Source: Calamus simplicifolius (lineage: Eukaryota; Streptophyta; Magnoliopsida; Arecales; Arecaceae). Taken from it: 64,000 nt of DNA. The translations under genes and the position numbers were made by a program. Where the stretch lies: assembly GCA_900491605.1 (NCBI GenBank), contig UESW01004570.1, positions 860,650 to 924,649 on the forward strand, written 5' to 3'. This document shows positions 34,868-47,721 of this stretch, piece after piece. The notes below the pieces were generated by a model. That model saw only the letters and a list, made by a program, of their open reading frames with translations, was not told the origin of the DNA and made no database searches. Numbering within the stretch: position 1 is the stretch's first letter; every line of letters starts with the position of its first letter.

Positions 34868-36143
34868 CAACGGAAATGGTTTGGAGAAGATTAAATTAAT
34901 TAAATTCTACATGAGAATTTAATCAAGTTATCTCATCATGTGAGATCCTTATGCGAAGGGTTTGGGTTCGGGTTTTGGTTTAAGCTAATTTGAATTTATT
35001 GGACTGAACCCACATAGATCATGGTCCTAGCCCAAATCAAATTTGGCTAGTCCTGAATCTATTTAAATTCAAATCAAGTCTAATTTCAAATCAATATTTG
35101 AAATTGATTAGTCCTTCTAATAGACTTAAACCAAATTGAATCTTATTCAATTGTACTTAACCCAATTGAGATAATTCAATCAATCAAATTGATTAATTAA
35201 ATCATATACGATTCTCAATCGTTGATCAGCAAATAGATCATCCTAGGAAACTTCTATGCGTGTGACTCTCTAGGTTCGAACCTAAGCCGGTAGCATAGAA
35301 ACAACTTTCTATACTAATCGATGTGCCCATCTAGCAATGGAACCCGACGTCCGGATAGGTCGAAGAGTTGCCGAGCAAACTCCAAGAACCCTAAGAAACA
35401 GTTACCGTATAATTCATCCTCTTGACCACAAATGCTAAGGATGGCTTAAGAGCCTGTCAACTCTAAACAGCAAATCCATAAAGTGATTTCAACTTTAGTG
35501 ATCATGTGACTTTCACATGAAGTGCCTTGGCCAAGGTCTTGCTAAATTGAAACACAAGCATTTCTCCTTTTAACGGGATAGGTCAAATTTCCATCTTGAT
35601 CCACAACTGACTACCACAAGTACTTGACTGCACCCAGTAACCTTTCGTAGCTGGATTAGAAATCCAGGTGGTCCGGCACCTAAGTACAATGAGTTGCTTG
35701 TAAGCCACTGGTTGTGATCTTCAGGTCTGAAGGATACTTATACCTATATCTTCTCGGATTAACTCTTGACAGCAGAGTATCCGAAAATGAGTCACGTTCG
35801 GTGAAATGTACTCCTACACTTTCACCTGTATGTCATACCAGTGTCTCTACACTCCTTGGTTAAGAGGACAACCAACAAATATGATATACAACGTCCTATA
35901 ATTGATAGTACTATGGCCCTGTCATAGTATATCATTTGGTCGCGAACTCTTTTAAGGACCTTCAAAGATAAATCCTCCTTTATCGTGAAGGAAGATCCTA
36001 AGGGCTTCATTACTATTAGGAGTTTTAAGAAGATGTTCTTGTAATGAATAAACTGCCAAATAACTTTTATTAATATATCAATTTATATACAATTTACATT
36101 AGCACAATCATCAAATGATGGCTTTAGGATACAATTCCCAACA

Positions 36144-36157
36144 AACTCCCACTTAGC
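36144..36157 (-). promoter_or_regulatory. Polypurine tract of element E
   Basis: Minus-strand CTAAGTGGGAGTT lies directly before the 3' LTR, overlapping the end of pol. This form is typical of Angela-type elements. Confidence 0.7.
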
Positions 36158-37941
36158 CTAAAGCCACTCATTACAGTATCTAATACCCATCTTCAACTTA
36201 TAGTCATCAAACTCCTTGATGCTGAGTGCTTTAGTAAATGGGTCACCTAGGTTTTCCTTTCCATCAATCTTCTGAAGATTTATGTCACCTCGGTCTACAA
36301 TCTCTCGAATAAGATGAAACCGACGCAGTATGTGCTTGGTGCGCTGATGTGCTCGTGGTTCCTTTGCTTGAGCTATGGCACCAGTGCTGTCACTGTACAA
36401 CAGGACTGGTCCATCTATGGAAGGTGCCACTCCAAGCTCAGAGATGAACTTTCGCAGCCACACAGCTTCTTTTGCAGCATCTGATGCAGCGATGTACTCT
36501 GCCTCGCACACGAATCTGCCACTGTATGTTGCTTGGAACTTTTCAGCAAACAGCTCCACCATTTAGGATACAAAACCCGATACACTTTTGCTATCATCAT
36601 GATCTGATTGAAAACTGGAATCAGTATATCCAACAAGTTTCAAATCAGACTCTCCATAGACTAACCACTGGTCCTTAGTATTTCTCAAATACTTAAGGAT
36701 TGTCTTAACAACTTGCCAGTGTTTTTCTCCTGGATCAGATTGGTATCTACTCACTACTCCTAGTGAGTATGCCACATCTGGTCTTGTACATGTCATGGTG
36801 TACATAATCGATCCCACTGCCGAAGCATATGGAATTTGACTCATACGTTCTCTTTCATTAGGAGTTATCGGACAATCCTTCTTAGAAAGATGAATTCCAT
36901 GGCCTATCGAAGATAGCTTTCTTGGAATTCTCCATGCTAAACCTCTTTAGCACGGTGTCAATGTACGTAGATTGGGATAAACCAAGCATCCTCTTAGATC
37001 TATCTCTATAGATCTTCATCCCTAGGATGTATGATGCTTCTCCCAGATCTTTCATGGAGAATTGTGATGATAACCATGTCTTTATTCCTTGTAATGCAGG
37101 GACATCATTTCCGATTAAGAGAATATCATCCATATATAATACAAGAAATACAATAATGAAACCGTTAGCCCATTTATAAATGCAAGGTTCTTCTTTATTC
37201 TTAACAAAGCCATAAGATTTGATCACATTATCAAATCGTATGTTCCAACTCCTAGATGCTTGCTTAAGTCCATAAATGGACTTTTGTAGCCTGCACACTT
37301 TAGACTCGTCTTCAGATATAAAACCTTCAGGCTGTATCATATACACCTGTTCTTCTAAATTACCATTTAGAAAAGCGGTTTTAATATCCATATGCCAAAT
37401 CTCATAATCTAAGTGTGCTGCTGTAGCTAGCATAATCCGAATGGATTTCAGCATTGCCACAGGAGAAAACGTTTCGTCATAGTCAATACCATAACGTTGA
37501 TGATACCCCTTGACAACCAGACGTGCTTTGTAGGTCTCTATCTTTCCGTCTATGCCTCTTTTCCTCTTGAAAACCCACTTACACCCTATGGGTTTTATCC
37601 CTTCGGGTGGGTCAACTAATGTCCATACATTATTTTCCTTCATGGAATCAAGTTCGATTTCATGGCATCAAGCCATTTATCAGAGTTAGTCCTTTGCATA
37701 GCATCTATATAGGTAATCGGATCCTCGTTGTTCTCATCGAGCTCAATAGGATCCTCGTTCTGGACCAAAAACCTAAGTATCTATCCGGTTGATGTGGTAC
37801 TCTACCAGATCGCCTTAATGGTGCATCTAAAATGGGTTTTGAGTTTGATTTAATCAACTCGGATTCTAAGGGTTCACTGGTTTGTGTTGTCCCTTCTACT
37901 TGATGAACTTCCTCAAGTTCAACATTAAAGCTATTTGTTCC
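36158..37941 (-). pseudogene. Element E reverse transcriptase and RNase H (3' half of pol)
   Basis: On the minus strand, reverse transcriptase opens with ENNVWTLVDPPEGIKPIGCK. It contains IWHMDIKTAFLNGNLEEQVY, LYGLKQASRSWNIRF and the catalytic YMDD (37127-37138). The segment MSQIPYASAVGSIMY (near 36844) leads to RNase H with EAEYIAASDAAKEAVW and QRTKHILRRFHLIREIV. It ends at TAG 36158-36160. Frame changes lie near 36880 and 36560-36640. The right end at 37941 is the insertion point of element C, with the GTTCC duplication at 37937-37941. The other half of pol is at 59446-60746. Confidence 0.88.
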
Positions 37942-39602
37942 TGTTGGCCCAGATGGCAACCCAAGAGGGGGGGGGGTGAATTGGGTTCTTAAAAATTTAA
38001 GACTTTTTAACTTTAATGATTAGTTAGCAAGATGTGCAAGTGAGAGGCTAACTAATAAGCAATGCACAAGCAAATATAGAGAGATAGAGAAAGAGAAAAT
38101 ATGGCACGGCAAACACAAGATAATTTTATAGTGGTTCGGTGCAACCAACACCTACGTCCACTCCCAAGATTCACTTGGGTCCACACTATAATCTCTCTAG
38201 ATTACAGCCGAGTTGTTTTCCAAGCTCACAACTCAAACTTGTTGTTTTCCGGGTGCACAACGAACCCAGCCGGTTTTACACGGGCTTACCAGCACAAAAC
38301 CCTACACGTTTTTTTCAGGGCTCACAACTAACCCAACACAAGCACTCCGGCTTGCAACGAGGTATACCAACCTCCACTGATTCAATCCACTGATTGAATC
38401 AGCAAACAATAAAATAATAGTTTTTAACAATGAAGTGCTCCCCTTGAGCAAATATACAAATGAAGTACAAAATATTAAAAGTTAGAAAAGCCTGATAGTA
38501 TTGCAGATGGTAGAGGCTTGGCTTTCTTCCTTCTTCTCTTCAACTCCTCTTGAAGTGTTGAATCAGGCCTCAGCAAGATTCTTGACCGTTGAAGCTTTGG
38601 AGTTGAGATGAAGCTTTTTCCTCTTTGAAAATCCTTCGATTTGACCTTTGAAATGCTTTGGATTTTCTTTTGGCTCTTGTGGATTGATGAGAAGGAGCAG
38701 ACGAATCTTCCTCTTGGATTTCACTCCTTTTGAATCACTCTCTTTGAGCTAAGATTTTTCCAATAGCTCTGTTTTTCCCTCTTTTCAAAAGATATTCTTT
38801 TCTCTCTTTGATTTTCTCTTCTTTGATTTGAAAAGAGCTCCTCTATTTATAGATTCTGCAAAAATATATCCGTTAGAGACAAGAAAAATAGCCGTTATTC
38901 AAAAATCTTACCGTTGGGGCTGATGTGTCATCGTTAAAAATCGCGCCCAGATTTCGGGAGTCGACTCGAGCTCTGTGGGAGTCGGCTCGAGTCGATTACC
39001 AAAATAGAAACATTTTAACAGGGTCGACTCGCGAAAAAAAGTGTCGGCTCCTGAAAGTCGGGAGTCGACTCGAGAAAATGGGGAGTCGACTCGAGAAGTG
39101 CTCAAAAAACATGGTTTCTGTTGTTTGAGCGGAGTCGGCTCGCACAGACAGGAGTCGGCTCGCAAGGTCAGGGGTCGACTCTTGAAAACCAAGGGTCGAC
39201 TCGAGAAAATCAGGAGTCGACTCGGAAACTCTTGAGTCGGCTCGGGACGATACAAAAATCAGAAAATTTCTGATTGACTTTAAAATTGTCCCAATAAATT
39301 TAAATATAAATTTGACTTGAATACATTAAATATGACATTAATCATGAATTCAAGACATTTCAAGAATTCATTGATTGAATTATAATGTGTAAAAATTCCT
39401 TTTTGAAATCTTTTAAGTATAGAGCTTGAAACTTTTTCAATTGATTCAAAACTCATTATTAACATTGATAGTTCATTCTTTCAATTTGAATAAGCTCAAG
39501 GTTTTTGATAAATAACTCATTGTTTCTTTAAGTACTCATGGCTTTTGGAAATCATCAAAATCAATAAAGTTGGGGCAATTATGTTTCAATAATTTCTCAA
39601 CA
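37942..39602 (-). repeat. 3' LTR of element C
   Basis: 1661 bp, shorter than the D LTRs by many one-base gaps. TATA box (TATAAATAG, minus strand) at 38843-38851. The GTCGAC array is at 38958-39243. A 10-G run lies at 37967-37976. Confidence 0.92.
38958..39243 (-). repeat. GTCGAC array in U3 of element C
   Basis: More than ten copies of GAGTCGACTC, GAGTCGGCTC or GGGTCGACTC lie on the TATA-distal side of U3, mostly 19-22 bp apart. The order matches the arrays of both D LTRs and of the C 5' LTR (about 58759-59068). Confidence 0.8.
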
Positions 39603-40099
39603 ATCTCCCCCTTTTTGATGATGACAAAAACATTGAGTATATGCATTATGATTGAAAAATTTGTGATTCCAAAATCAACTTTGTGTTCATGGAAAGGCTC
39701 CCCCTCAATGAGGTAGCTCCCCCTATGAACCTTAATTTTATAAATCATTCAAAATTTTTCAAAATAACTTAAGCATTTTCTTTATGAAATTCAATTTATC
39801 TCTTCCCCTTATGTTTCAAAATTAAACTTTAATTAATTCATATACGATTAATAAAAACTCTCCCCCTTTTTTGTAATCAACAAAAAGGTTAGGAAGATCA
39901 ATAACATTCTTTATCTTTTTCCATTTAATTATCAATTGAGGATTATCATTCAAAGAAATTCAAGATACTTACAATTGAAATAGACAAAGTAAAGCATCAA
40001 ACTTTCTCATTACTTCAAAATGAAAGTACATGAAAATGTAAACTTGCTCATTGCATTGAAAGTAAACTTGATTACATCAAAAAGAGATTACATGAAAAC
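39603..40099 (-). other. Polypurine tract and 3' untranslated region of element C
   Basis: The tract next to the LTR (plus strand atctccccctttttg, 39603-39617) is the polypurine tract. Further CTCCCCC tracts lie near 39698, 39716 and 39860. No coding frame is seen. Confidence 0.75.
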
Positions 40100-41471
40100 T
40101 TAAAAATTTCTTCTAGTAATTCTATTCAAGTGATCAACAATTTGCTTCATTCCTTCACATTGAAGTCTAACATAGTCTTTGAGTTTTTCATCAACAAAAG
40201 TACAAGCAGAAGTGATTTTATCTTGAAGCTCGGCGTTGCATTGGGATATGTCTCCGAGTCACCGCAGATATCCTTAAGTTCTCCAAAGATATTCTTTAAA
40301 TCTTCACTTAAGGAGCCGGTAGATGAACTGAGAGTAGACTCAATCAATGCAACCGATCACTAAGAGAATAAAGGCTTCTTTTAAATTCATAAACTTTTCA
40401 TCAAATTCTTCTTTCAGTCTATTTTCATGATCACTTAACTCAGATTTGAATAATGATCAAGTTGATCTAACTGTGTATCAGAAAAGCTACAGATGAAAAG
40501 TGAAGACTGAGCAGGAGCAACAGGGAGCAGGGGCTGAAGCAGGAGCAGGAACAGATCTGGAATACTGAGGAGGCTCAGGTGATGAATGTCTCAGAAGGTC
40601 TGGGGCCTCAGCATCTATGCTCTGTCCTCTGTAACATTCTTTCTCTCCCAACTTCCATTTTTCTTAACAAACCCCATCGATGAATAGTAGCCAAAGTATA
40701 ATAATCAGTATGTCTTAATTCCTTCTTTGGCTCACTATCACTAACACAATCCCTTGGCTTGAAATAATTTAGTTAAACCATGCCATAGGGCAAACTGATT
40801 TCTTTTTCCCGCCACAATCTGCAATATACCAAAATCATCCTAGGTAGATTGATGGGCTTCCCAGAAACAACAGCATCCATACAAAAATATCTCTCTCAGA
40901 AACATAGTCAAATCTGCCTGTTTTGGGAAAAGAATCCTGCTGCAGATATTGTGAAGTAATCTTAACTCCAAGGCAATTGACTAGCAAAACTTCTTCAAAT
41001 CCTCAAAATTTCTGTTCAATAATCGAGTGAGGCTGGAGATCTATCTCTGGGGCAAATGTGGATGGTCCAGACAAGGGTAATTTCAATAATCTAGATAGAA
41101 TAGAGGAGTGATGTTCAAACCAATGCCTCTCACCTTGCTCACTAAGCCATCATCTCCTCTAGTCAAATTCTTGTAAAACTCTTTAACTAAAGCAGGGTAG
41201 TGGGACAGTCCAAGAACAAATTTCTCAAATCCCATCTCAATTACTGTCTACCCAACATAAATCCTTCATTCTCAAACAATTCAAAATCAACCTTCCTTCC
41301 TGTGGTACAACTCTACTGGCTAGAAGATCTACCTGAAGGGTAGGAGCTGGAGCAGGAGGATCACTCCGAAGGGTAGAGGAGAATCCGAGACGGCTCGCGG
41401 ACGGGTCGTCGGACGGTCCTCTTTCTCTTCAAACCGGCGCCACTGCTAGCTCCACGGGTTTTGGGTGCCAT
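40100..41471 (-). pseudogene. Element C third ORF (aORF), decayed
   Basis: The start codon is at 41469-41471 and the homologue of the element D stop at 40100-40102. Recognisable pieces are the basic, Arg-rich start, and the C-terminal helical block (SSSTGSLSEDLKNIFGELKD, near 40210-40310). The remainder aligns with the D copy base by base, but single missing bases break it into short frames. Function is unknown, as for the homologues in B and D. Confidence 0.7.
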
Positions 41472-41568
41472 TGATCTTGAAGGAGTGGTTAATCAGAGGT
41501 TTTTGAGGTTTGGAGGGTTTGGGAAAGTTTTGGAGAGTTTGGAAAGATTTGAAACGATGAATGTCCGT

Positions 41569-41753
41569 GGGTCGACTCGTGCCCTAAATAAATCGACTGG
41601 GACCACGTCGAGTCGACTCGCGCAAAGTGTGGAGTCGGCTCGCGACTAGTCACAGAGCACGGACACGATCTCGAGTCGACTCGCTCAGAGGAGGGGTCGA
41701 CTCCTGAGTTTCAGCAGAAACTCGAGTCGACTCCGATACTCTCGAGTCGGCTC
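41569..41753 (-). repeat. Second GTCGAC array of element C, upstream of the third ORF
   Basis: Copies of GGGTCGACTC, GAGTCGACTC and GAGTCGGCTC fall in pairs about 20-22 bp apart. They sit between the pol stop (41938) and the third-ORF start (41471), the same place as in elements B and D. Confidence 0.8.
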
Positions 41754-41937
41754 CGAGACATTTCAGAGAAAAAAATTAAGATTCAGAGAATCTGAAATGA
41801 GTCCGGAATTTGATCTTTGAGTATGATTAAAAATCATGGATTTGAGAGATCAAATTGATATGAGTTCTAGATAAAATTTCCTTAAGATTTTGAGAATTGA
41901 AAGAATTCTAGATATATTTCCTTAGAGGTTTCAAAAT

Positions 41938-44900
41938 TTATTCAAAAGGATTACAAATTCCTAACTCTCCTCTAAGATAACAAAATCTTTCTTCACTTAA
42001 AGGTTTTGTAAGATGTCAGCTAATTGTTCTTCAGTGTTTACATAATCTAAACAAATTTCATCATTAGCTACATGTTCCCTTATAAAATGATATCTAATTT
42101 CTATGTGTTTTGTTCTTGAGTGTTGAATTGGATTTTTAGTTAAATTGATTGCGCTAGTGTTATCACATCTTATGGGTTTTATTAAGTGTGATACCATAGT
42201 CTTCAAGTTGTCGCTTAATCCATAGGATTTGCGCACAGCAACTTCCAGCTGCTACATATTCAGCTTCAGTAGTTGATAATGCAACTGAATTTTGCTTTTT
42301 GCTAAACCATGTGATTAAGTTACTTCCTAAGAATGGCATGCACCACTTGTGCTTTTTCTATCTAATTTACATCCAGCATAATCAGAATCTGAATATGCAA
42401 TTAGGTTTAATGTGAGTCTCTAGAATACCATAAACCTACATTTTTGTTCCATTTAGATATCTTAAAATTCTTTTAACAGCTATTAAATGTGATTCTTTAG
42501 GTTCAGATTGAAATAAACATACTGAAAACATAATATCTGGTCTACTTGCTGTTAAATAAAGAAGGGATCCGATAATACCTCGATAATACTTTTGATCAAC
42601 CTTTTTACCTTCTTCATCTTTGTCCAGCTTGCATGAAGGACTCATTGGAGTTCCGAGGGGTTTCATTGTTTCCATACCAAACTTTTTGAGTAGTTCTCTT
42701 GTGTATTTGGTTTGGTTGATAAAGATTCCCTCCTTGCATTGTTTGATCTGGAGTCCAAGGAAGAAGTTGAGTTCTCCCATCATGCTCATCTCGAATTCTC
42801 CCTGCATTAACTTTGCAAATTCTTGACAAAGAGAATCGTTAGTAGCACCAAAAATAATGTCATCTACGTATATTTGTACTACAAGTAAATCTTTACTTTT
42901 TCTTTTCAAAAACAAAGTTTTATCAACATTTCCTCTTGTAAAATCATTTTCTATTAAGAATTTACTTAACCTATCATACCAAGCTCTAGGTGCTTGTTTC
43001 AAACCATATAAAGCTTTGTGCAATTTAAAAACGTGATTTGAAAATTCATGATCTTCAAAACCTGGTGGTTGTTCTACATAAACTTCTTCATTAATAAATC
43101 CATTTAAAAATGCGCTTTTTACATCCATTTGAAATAAGTTAAAATTCATATGACATGCAAATGCAAGTAAAGTCTAATGGCTTCTAATCTAGCTACAGGT
43201 GCAAAGGTTTCATCAAAATCAATACCTTCTCTTGATTATATCCTTTAGCAACCAATCTAGCTTTGTTTCTAATTACTATGCCATTTTCATCTAATTTATT
43301 TCTAAAACCCATTTTGATCCTATTACTGAATGATTTTTAGGTCTTTCAACTAAGTCCAAACATTATTTCTAGTAAATTGATTTAGTTCTTCTTGCATTGC
43401 TAACATCCAATTATTATCTTTTTCAGCTTCTTCTATAGTTTTAGGTTCAATTTGTGATACAAATGCAAGATGATTACTAATATTTCTCATGTATGATCTA
43501 GTTCTTATTCCTTGAGATGGATCACCTATAATCAATTCCTTAGGATGACTATGAGCATATCTCCAGTCTCTTGGAAGATCTATATCATTATGATCAATAT
43601 TGACATCATCGTCCTTATGTGAATCATCATCTTTAGCCTCTTGTTCATGATCAGAAGATACTTCAATATTAAGTTTTTCAAGATCTTTTTCAATTATGTT
43701 TGTATCTTCCTCATCATCAATCTTTTCAGATCCAGTTGCTAAAGATTCATCAAAAACTACATGAATGGATTCTTCAACTACTAAGGTTTTCTTGTTAAAG
43801 ATTCTATATGCCTTACTAGTTGTTGAATAACCTAGAAAAATTCCTTCATCAGATTTAGCATCAAATTTTCCTAAGTTGTTTTTACCATTATTATGAATGA
43901 AACATTTACATCCAAATGCATGAAAGTATTTTATATTTGGTTTTCTTTCATTCCATAATTCATAAGGTGTTTTCTTTAATATTGGTCTTATTAAAGCTCT
44001 ATTTAAGATGTAACATGCTGTGTTAATTGCTTCCGCCCAAAATACTTTGGTAAGTTGCTTTCGCATAGCATGGTACGGGCCATGTCTTCTAGAGTCCTAT
44101 TTTTCTTTCAACTACACCATTTTGTTGTGGAGTCCTAGGGGCTGAAAAATTATGATTAATTCCATTTTCAGTGCAAAAACTTTCAAATAAGTGATTTTCA
44201 AATTCTGTTCCATGATCACTTCTTAGAGATACTATAGTAGTGTTTTTCTCATTTGTGACTTTCTTGAAGAATTTCAGGAATATCGAGAAAGTCTCATCTT
44301 TGTGAGCTAAAAACATTACCCAAGTATATCTAGAGTAATCATCTACAATCACTAGACCATATTTCTTTCCTCCTAGACTTGTGGTTCTAGTTGGTCCGAA
44401 AAGATCCATGTGAAGTAGCTCTAAAGCCCTAGAAGTTGAAACAACATTTTTAGATTTGAAAGAACTTCTAGTTTGTTTTCCAAATTGACATGCATCACAT
44501 ATTTTATTATTTTCAAAATCTAAGTTTAGGTAACCTTTAACTAAATCCATTTTAATTAGTTTTGAAATAAGGTGTGTGCTTGCATGACCTAATCTACGAT
44601 GCCACAACCCAATTTCATTTATGTTAGCATTGTCAGCAATTAAGCAATGATCACTCAAAGATAATTTTTCTAGATCAACTAAGTAAACATTGCCATGTCT
44701 ATAACCAGTAAAACAATGCTATCATCAATAGAATTAGTTACAGTGCATAAGAAGATTTAAATGAAACATTAAAGTTTTTATCACATAATTGGCTTATGCT
44801 AATTAGATTATGCTTCAAACCATTAACATAAAGTACATTATCAATACTATAGATGGAGTTATGCGAACTTTACCAAGGCCCATAATTTGACCTTTACCGT

Positions 44901-45048
44901 TATCGCCAAACGTCACAACTCCACCTTTCTTTTCTTCTAGGGTGATGAATTCATCTTTGTCACCCGTCATATGTCTTGAGCAGCCACTATCAAGGTACCA
45001 CTTTTTCTTTGATCTTTTGGCTACAAGACATTCCTGCAATATAATCAA
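41938..45048 (-). pseudogene. Element C pol (protease to RNase H)
   Basis: Read on the minus strand: protease KKWYLDSGCSRHMTGD (D-S-G, near 44980), integrase zinc domain LWHRRLGHASTHLI ... CDACQFGKQ (near 44500-44600) and core VIVDDYSRYTW, RSDHGTEFENH, TPQQNGVVERK (44110-44370). Then come reverse transcriptase FQMDVKSAFLNG (near 43120), LYGLKQAPRAWYDRL, the IYVDDIIFGAT site (near 42850), and RNase H ending near 41938. Frame breaks occur near 44660, 44090, 43340, 43150, 42430, 42350 and 42000. Motifs are kept, but no long frame survives. Confidence 0.88.
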
Positions 45049-46796
45049 ACTTTATGCTTAGGTACCCAAGCTTTCTTGGGTCCTTCATGGTTAGTAGCAA
45101 CAAAAATTGTTCCTTTCGGAACCCATATTTTCTTAGCTTTAATATTTAACTTGTTGTTATTCTTTAACGTTTTGCATTCAAATGATTTATGACCTTTTTC
45201 ATTACATTTAAAACAAGTTATATTACTTTGGTTAGCTTTTACAAAAATATTCTTTAAGATTTTTGTTTCCTTAATGTGTTATATCCTAAACCAGCTTTGT
45301 CAAAAACAGCTTTTTGACTATCTAAATCATGTTAAGTTTAGTTGAACTTAAGGTGAATTTCTCAACAATGTCTTTATATTTTTTAACATCTTTCTTAAGA
45401 GAGTCATTTTCTTTAGCTTGCTGTTCTTTATCTAAAGCTAAAGTTTCTAATTGATCTTTTAATCTTTAGTTGAGTTTTTAGTTTCAGATTTTAACAAATC
45501 TATTTCTTGATTAAGATTATCTCTTTCTTTGCTAAGTTCTTCTTTTTCATTAGTTAAGTTCTTAACTTCTAAAGCTAATTCATTTTTACTTTTAGCTAAA
45601 CTAATATTGTCATTTTTCAAAAACTTATACTTTTTTTTAAGGATTTAAAATCAATCATAAGTTCATTGAAAGCCTCAAACATTTCATCAAATGTAAATTC
45701 ATCATTTGAGTTTTCAGAACTTACCTCATTGTCGTTGTCGTCGTCGTTGGCCATGAAGCAGATATTGGCAACTTCCTTTTGCTCATCTTCTTCCGACGAG
45801 GAAGATTCATCAGACCATGTTGCCATGTATGCTTTCTTCTTTTTCTTGTAGGCCTTTTTCAGCAAAGGACAATCATACTAAAGTGCCCTGGCTTTTTACA
45901 CTCATAACATACTAAGGGCTCTTTTTCTTTTTCTTTCTCCTTGTCCTTTCTCTTTTTTTCTCCATCAATTCTTGCTCCAAATTTCTTTTTATGGAAGGGC
46001 CTTTTTCTCATAAACTTTCTGAATTTTTTGGCCAAGAGAGCAGTTTCTCATCATCTTCATCATTACTTTCACTGCTGCTCTCTTCCATTTCTGCAGTCTT
46101 GAGGGCAAGAGTTTTCCTTCTTTTTGTTTCCTCCTCAACATGCTGCTTCATTGTTAACTCGTGGGTCATTAAGGATCCTAGAAGCTCCTCTAAAGGTAAT
46201 GCATTGAGGTCCTTTGCTTCTTGGATAGCGGTGACTTTGCTTCCCACGATCTTGGTAGTGACCTAAGAATTTTGCGCACAAGGTCAGCATTAGAATAAAT
46301 TCTACCAAGACTTTTAAACCATTCACAATATCAGTGAATCTAGTGAACATGCATGTGATGGTTTCAGTTTGTTCCATGTGAATAATTCATATTTATGAAC
46401 CAAAATATTTATCTTTGATTCTTTAACTTGGTTTGTTCCTTCATGTGTTATTTCCAACCTATCCCAAATTTCTTTTGCGGAATTACAAGTTGAGATTCGG
46501 TTGAATTCATTTGAATCTAAGGAACAATATAAAATATTAATGGCTTTAGCATTTAGTTGTGCCATTCTCCTATCATTATCATTCCAATCCCTTTCGGGCT
46601 TAGGAACAATAGTGCCATCAATAAGGTGTGTGGGTGTACTAGGTCCATTTATTATTACTCCCCACAATTCATAGTCCGAAGCTTGAATGAATATTCTCAT
46701 TCTAGCTTTCCAATATGAATAGTTGGTTCCATTAAATAAAGGAGGTCGATTCGTAGAATGACCTTCAGCAAAACTTGAACCAATTTGTGTTGCCAT
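45044..46796 (-). pseudogene. Element C gag (SIRE type)
   Basis: Starts at ATG 46794-46796 (MATQIGSSFAEGHSTNRPPL). The UBN2-like Gag core, the first zinc knuckle (near 45870-45910, one base missing), the acidic SSSSEEDEQKE segment (near 45780-45810), the coiled coil and the second zinc knuckle (near 45180-45230) follow in the same order as in B and D. It ends at TGA 45044-45046. Four or more frame breaks are present. Confidence 0.82.
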
Positions 46797-46844
46797 ATGG
46801 ATCTTTAGCCCTTGATCGTGAGATCAAATTCTAAATGAGCACTT

Positions 46845-46856
46845 GCTCTGATACCA
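46845..46856 (-). promoter_or_regulatory. Primer binding site of element C (initiator tRNA-Met)
   Basis: Minus-strand TGGTATCAGAGC, two bases from the LTR end at 46859. Confidence 0.88.
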
Positions 46857-46858
46857 AT

Positions 46859-47721
46859 TGTTGGCCCAGATGGCAACCCAAGGGGGGGGGGTGAATTGGG
46901 TTCTTAAAAATTTAAGACTTTTTAACTTTAAATGATTAGTTGGCAAGATGTGCAAGTGAGAGGCTAACTAATAAGCAATGCACAAGCAAATATAAAGAGA
47001 TAGAGAAAGAGAAAATATGGCACGGCAAACACAAGATAATTTTATAGTGGTTCGGTGCAATCAACACCTACGTCCACTCCCAAGATTCACTTGGGTCCAC
47101 ACTATAATCTCTCTAGATTACAGCCGAGTTGTTTTCCAAGCTCACAACTCAAACTTGTTGTTTTACCGGGTGCACAACGAACCCAGCTGATTTTAACACG
47201 GGCTTACCAGCACAAAACCCTACACGTTGTTTTTCTAGGGCTCACAACTAACCCAACACAAGCACTCCGGCTTGTAACGAGGTCTACCAACCTCCACTGA
47301 TTCAATCCACTGATTGAATCAGCAAACAATAAGAATAATAGTTTTGAACAATGAAGTGCTCCCCTTGAGCAAATATACAAATGAAGTACAAAATATTAAA
47401 AGGTTAGAAAAGCCTGATAGTATTGCAGATGGTAGAGGCTTGGGCTTTCTTCCTTCTTCTCTTCAACTCCTCTTGAAACGTTGAATCACGCCTCAGCAAG
47501 ATTCTTGACCGTTGAAGTCTTTGGAGTTGAGATGAAGCTTTTTCCTCTTTTGAAAATCCTCCGATTTGACCTTTGAAATGCTTGTGGATTTTCTTTTGGC
47601 TCTTGTGGATTGATGAGAAGGAGCAGGCGAAGCTTCCACTTGGATTTCACTCCTTTTGAATCACTCTCCTTTGAGCTAGATGATTTTTCCAATATGCTCT
47701 GTTTTTCCCTCTTTTCAAAAG
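46859..47721 (-). repeat. 5' LTR of element C, R/U5 part
   Basis: Starts TGTTGGCCCAG on the plus strand and continues to TTTTCAAAAG at 47721, where element D begins. It matches the left half of the C 3' LTR. The last five bases, AAAAG, are the D target duplication. Confidence 0.92.

Larger units (their letters stand above)
34093..36143 (-). repeat. 3' LTR of element E
   Basis: 2051 bp. On the plus strand it starts TGTAGGGAG and ends CCCAACA. A TATA box (TATAAATAG, minus strand) is at 34622-34630. Three palindromic repeats lie just upstream of it, in element sense, at 34653-34867. The partial LTR at 63234-64000 matches its left part. Confidence 0.9.

Noticed and set aside
38908..39255. Frames of 60-115 codons rich in ES/RAD words over the GTCGAC arrays (also at 48719-49110, 57811-58258 and 58801-59082)
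   Set aside because: They are translations of the 21-bp repeat, open on both strands because the repeat lacks stop codons.
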